Assembly (NCBI GenBank): GCA_003165115.1
Contig: PLSJ01000424.1
Span: 1-9,621 of the forward strand
Source of the DNA: Syntrophaceae bacterium
GTDB taxonomy: Bacteria; Desulfobacterota; Syntrophorhabdia; Syntrophorhabdales; WCHB1-27
Direction of reading: 5' to 3'
DNA: 9,621 nucleotides
The notes under the pieces were generated by a model that saw nothing but the letters and a program-made list of their open reading frames with translations, did no database searches and had not been told where the DNA came from. Position numbers and translations under genes: made by a program. Shown here piece after piece: positions 7,727 to 9,621 of the stretch. Numbering within the stretch: the stretch's first letter is position 1; each line of letters starts with the position of its first letter.

Positions 7727-9100
7727 CTACTTGCCTTTCACCTCGACTATTTTGCCAACAAGCGGAGTGGCGAAATCCGTCTTTTCGTAAGTCACAACGA
7801 CGGAATTTCCGATCTGTATTGAGTCCGCGCCTTTGACCCTGGTAAAGAAGTCCCTGAGAAACTCCATCTGCCCGCTTGTACCGGCTACCTTGAAGACGCC
7901 GGTGCTGTTCTTCCCACTCCCCCAACCGACCTTGATCACCTTGCCTGCATACGTGCTCCGTTTCTGCGGCGGACCCACGACCGGGGACTTTACCCCCAAC
8001 TCCTGAGCCCAATACTTCAAAGATCTGTAAAGGGAAATGGCGTACTTCTCGCCGTCCGGAGACGCAGGCGATGGGGATCTCTTGAGCACCTCGGGTAGTA
8101 GAGCGGAAACCATCTCCTTCGCGCGCGGGTAGTCGCGGTTGGAGAGTGCCTCCTCGATCTCATGGTACCTGGGCAGGATCTCCTGGTCCTTGGAGGTATT
8201 CGGTGACTTGAGGTGAAAAAGCATCCCATCCATCGTAATCACCTGCTCGGCGTCCTGTTTGTGAGGGGCAGATGTCGGCACAGCCGACTCCCGCAGTTTG
8301 GCCATGGTCTCCATCGTCAACGTCCCCGACCCCGGCAAGCCATGGCTTCGCTGAAAGCTCGCTATTGCTTGTTTGGTCTTGAAGCCTGTCTTGCCATCAG
8401 GGGCACCCACTTTGAACCCCCGCTCGTTCAACAGTTTCTGGGCCTCCATCACCTGGGCCCGATCGGTCAAGACAGGCGAGGCAGGCTTTGCCTCCTCGAC
8501 CGCGGGCCGCGGAGTTGCCGATTTAGGTCCCGGGATGGGTGGAGGGGGCGGAGGCGGAGGCGAGGCAACCGCGTCAGCCGGCCTGACTTTGAATGCCCTT
8601 ATGAAAGAGTAAGGTGCTTTTCCTGACGGGAGTTGGCTGAAGTTAACCTGGGATCCGTTTCCCGTCTGAATACCCGTGGTCTCCAGAAGGCTGCCAAAAA
8701 CATCCACAACCTGGTTTGCCGGCAGAGACAAAACCGATTGGATGTAGGTGTTCTTCATAACGATCAAATCGGAACATACCGTGGGATTCTTCACATCGCA
8801 CATGACCAGATTGACGAAGTCCTGGACGCTTTTATACTTCCCTGGATTAGGCGAGGTTCCTTTGTAGACCGCCGTAAACCTGATGTTCTTTCCCCGGAGT
8901 TGGCTGTCGAAGGCATCGTTGATTGCCATTTCAAAAGGGACGGGCGTAAAGTCTTTTTCGACGACGGATTGTTCGGGTACGGAAAAAAGACGCTTCATCG
9001 ACTTGCCGATCCCGTCCATGCTGAAATCTCCGGAAGCGCAGGAATACAAAAACCCCGTAAACACGCACATGACTAAAAGAAATCCTTTACGAATACCCAT
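7727..9100 (-). CDS. Lipoprotein with peptidoglycan-binding domain
   Basis: This encodes 457 residues. The start is the ATG at 9100: GGAGG lies 8 bases upstream of it and would fall inside the coding region if the in-frame TTG at 9115 were used. The N-terminus MGIRKGFLLV plus a hydrophobic run ends in a lipobox LYSC, with lipidated C21 predicted. Ala-Ser after the cysteine would allow sorting to the outer membrane. Residues about 50-172 form an unrecognised domain with two cysteines (C101, C109). A spacer with eight consecutive prolines (181-188) follows. Residues 213-269 are a typical PG_binding_1 domain (AQKLLNERGF, DGKTGFKTKQAIASFQRSHGL), which would hold the protein to the cell wall. A helical region (about 310-370) and a C-terminal beta-rich domain (380-457) are not recognised. 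No catalytic amidase or hydrolase motif is visible, so the role is probably structural or anchoring. It is the first gene of the putative four-gene operon. Confidence 0.9.
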   Translation of the reverse strand: MGIRKGFLLVMCVFTGFLYSCASGDFSMDGIGKSMKRLFSVPEQSVVEKDFTPVPFEMAINDAFDSQLRGKNIRFTAVYKGTSPNPGKYKSVQDFVNLVMCDVKNPTVCSDLIVMKNTYIQSVLSLPANQVVDVFGSLLETTGIQTGNGSQVNFSQLPSGKAPYSFIRAFKVRPADAVASPPPPPPPPIPGPKSATPRPAVEEAKPASPVLTDRAQVMEAQKLLNERGFKVGAPDGKTGFKTKQAIASFQRSHGLPGSGTLTMETMAKLRESAVPTSAPHKQDAEQVITMDGMLFHLKSPNTSKDQEILPRYHEIEEALSNRDYPRAKEMVSALLPEVLKRSPSPASPDGEKYAISLYRSLKYWAQELGVKSPVVGPPQKRSTYAGKVIKVGWGSGKNSTGVFKVAGTSGQMEFLRDFFTRVKGADSIQIGNSVVVTYEKTDFATPLVGKIVEVKGK

Positions 9101-9133
9101 GCCGGTACCCTCCAAAAAAAGAAAACCGATCCT

Positions 9134-9238
9134 CTATGGTGGCAAAAATGACCCGCGTCGCCCCCGGCTCACTAAACCGTGAGACCACTGTTGCAAGACC
9201 GGCGGGGTGTCTCCCCACTTGCAGGAGTGCTTCAACAT
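9134..9238 (-). CDS. Possible 34-residue leader ORF upstream of the lipoprotein gene
   Basis: This small frame begins with ATG at 9238, preceded by GGAGG 6 bases upstream, a better-than-random initiation site. It stops with TAG at 9134, 33 bases before the lipoprotein start. The peptide begins MLKHSCKWGDTPPV and ends GSFLPP. It has two tryptophans, one cysteine and several basic residues, and no hydrophobic segment. Two predicted RNA hairpins fall within it. It could be a translated regulatory leader, a small protein, or a chance frame. Only the start signal supports it. Confidence 0.35.
   Translation of the reverse strand: MLKHSCKWGDTPPVLQQWSHGLVSRGRRGSFLPP
9166..9186 (-). promoter_or_regulatory. 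Hairpin in the operon leader (proximal)
   Basis: CTCAC and GTGAG enclose a 6-base loop, with GG/CC pairing continuing past one bulged base. It lies about 65-85 bases upstream of the lipoprotein start and inside the small ORF. No T-run follows, so it is not an intrinsic terminator. It may shape the leader RNA. Confidence 0.4.
9192..9223 (-). promoter_or_regulatory. Hairpin in the operon leader (distal)
   Basis: An outer stem TGCAAG/CTTGCA and an inner stem GGGG/CCCC around the loop AGACA are separated by an uneven internal loop. It overlaps the start-proximal half of the small ORF and lacks a following T-run. It may act on leader translation or RNA stability. I do not recognise a known riboswitch class. 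Confidence 0.4.
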
Positions 9239-9329
9239 ACTCATCCTCCGGATGCAAGCTAAGTGACGTGTAACTCCGGGTCTCTGCCGTCCGATGTGAG
9301 CGATATCTGTTTGTCAGCGGTGATTCTCC

Positions 9330-9360
9330 ATTCTACCAACAAATCTGGCTTCTCTGTCAA
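9330..9360 (-). promoter_or_regulatory. Sigma70-type promoter candidate for the zinc-ribbon/lipoprotein operon
   Basis: On the minus strand a perfect TTGACA (9360-9355) is followed 19 bases later by TAGAAT (9335-9330), which matches five of six -10 positions. The spacer is two bases longer than ideal, which may make the promoter dependent on an activator. Transcription would start near 9323 and leave a leader of about 220 bases before the lipoprotein ATG. Confidence 0.5.
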
Positions 9361-9367
9361 CCGTATT

Positions 9368-9387
9368 CTTGAGAAGATGCGCTCAAG
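9368..9387. promoter_or_regulatory. CTTGAG-N8-CTCAAG palindrome, possible operator
   Basis: This is a perfect 6-bp dyad with an 8-base spacer, extended by TTC/GAA on the outside with one offset. It lies 8 bases upstream of the -35 hexamer, centred near -54 of the predicted start. Another half-site (CTCAAG) occurs at 9454-9459. The position suits an activator binding next to RNA polymerase. The binding protein is unknown. Confidence 0.4.
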
Positions 9388-9600
9388 GAACGGTGGGGTG
9401 CAGAGATAGCACCTGCCGGGCAAGGGCGTTTTCAACGTCGATCCCGATTTCTACTCAAGGATTAAGGCTTGTAGCGGGGCATAAAGAAAGGCACGACGAG
9501 TGGTGAACACTTTCAGGAAGCTATTACGTCCAGCACCTGCAAGGCTTCGACTGGTAAAGTCTCTTTTACTCGCCGGTTGTCATGGGCAGTGGAAGCGTTC

Positions 9601-9621
9601 GTGTCTTTCCGGTAAGCCTGC
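9601..9621 (-). repeat. Right copy of the 21-bp inverted repeat at the window ends
   Basis: This is the exact reverse complement of bases 3-23, and it forms the very last bases of the window. Outward from the window both ends therefore read into the same sequence (GTGTCTTTCC, then GGTAAGCCTGC). The match ends sharply at 9600. Confidence 0.75.

Larger units (their letters stand above)
9239..9621. other. Non-coding right end
   Basis: These 383 bases hold no convincing gene on either strand. They contain the operon promoter and palindrome described separately and a small dyad (GGTGC at 9397-9401 with GCACC at 9409-9413). A plus-strand frame beginning near 9500 stays open to the window edge, but it has no start signal and resembles nothing known. 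No tRNA or rRNA is visible. Confidence 0.6.

Noticed and set aside
8536..8566. Short purine-rich GGC/GGA-like repeat as a CRISPR or regulatory repeat
   Set aside because: It encodes the eight-proline spacer of the lipoprotein and is explained by that; there are no spaced repeats.
9101..9323. Known riboswitch in the operon leader (c-di-GMP or cobalamin type)
   Set aside because: I looked for their conserved core segments and did not find them; the hairpins alone do not define a class.
9397..9413. Possible sigma54 promoter (GG-N10-GC on the minus strand)
   Set aside because: Only the GG/GC core and the -12 part fit; the -24 element matches poorly, and a better sigma70-type promoter lies nearby.

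Overview
This 9.6-kb window is a stretch of bacterial chromosome-type DNA of moderate to slightly high G+C content. Every convincing gene lies on the minus strand. Strong AAGGAGG/GGAGG ribosome-binding sites, an HrpB helicase and an outer-membrane-type lipoprotein point to a Gram-negative bacterium. The abundance of membrane-anchored zinc-ribbon proteins would fit Desulfobacterota/Deltaproteobacteria or relatives. That placement is an inference, and there is no rRNA or tRNA here to confirm it.

Reading in the direction of transcription (right to left), 9621-9239 is non-coding. It carries a plausible sigma70-type promoter (9330-9360) with a perfect CTTGAG-N8-CTCAAG palindrome just upstream. The promoter would produce a leader of about 220 nt containing two hairpins and a well-primed 34-codon small ORF (9134-9238). 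Four genes follow, probably one operon: a peptidoglycan-binding-domain lipoprotein (7727-9100); a single-pass membrane protein with three N-terminal zinc ribbons (6716-7648); a three-segment membrane protein with a C-terminal zinc ribbon (5896-6684); and a multi-pass membrane protein with an N-terminal zinc ribbon and five exact-period 20-residue repeats at its C-terminus (4886-5812). I know of no characterised system with this composition. It is the best candidate here for an undescribed, envelope-associated system.

After a 330-bp gap comes hrpB (2018-4555), an ATP-dependent DExH helicase with all its motifs intact. A further 372-bp gap, with a possible promoter, leads to a beta-class DNA methyltransferase (518-1645) and a small winged-helix-like DNA-binding protein (122-460). 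These two look like the visible part of a restriction-modification or orphan methylation unit whose nuclease, if any, lies outside the window.

The window begins (bases 3-23) and ends (9601-9621) with a perfect 21-bp inverted repeat. No transposase or integrase is visible. The repeat is therefore either the terminal repeat of an element or, perhaps more likely, the place where assembly stopped at two inverted copies of an outside repeat.
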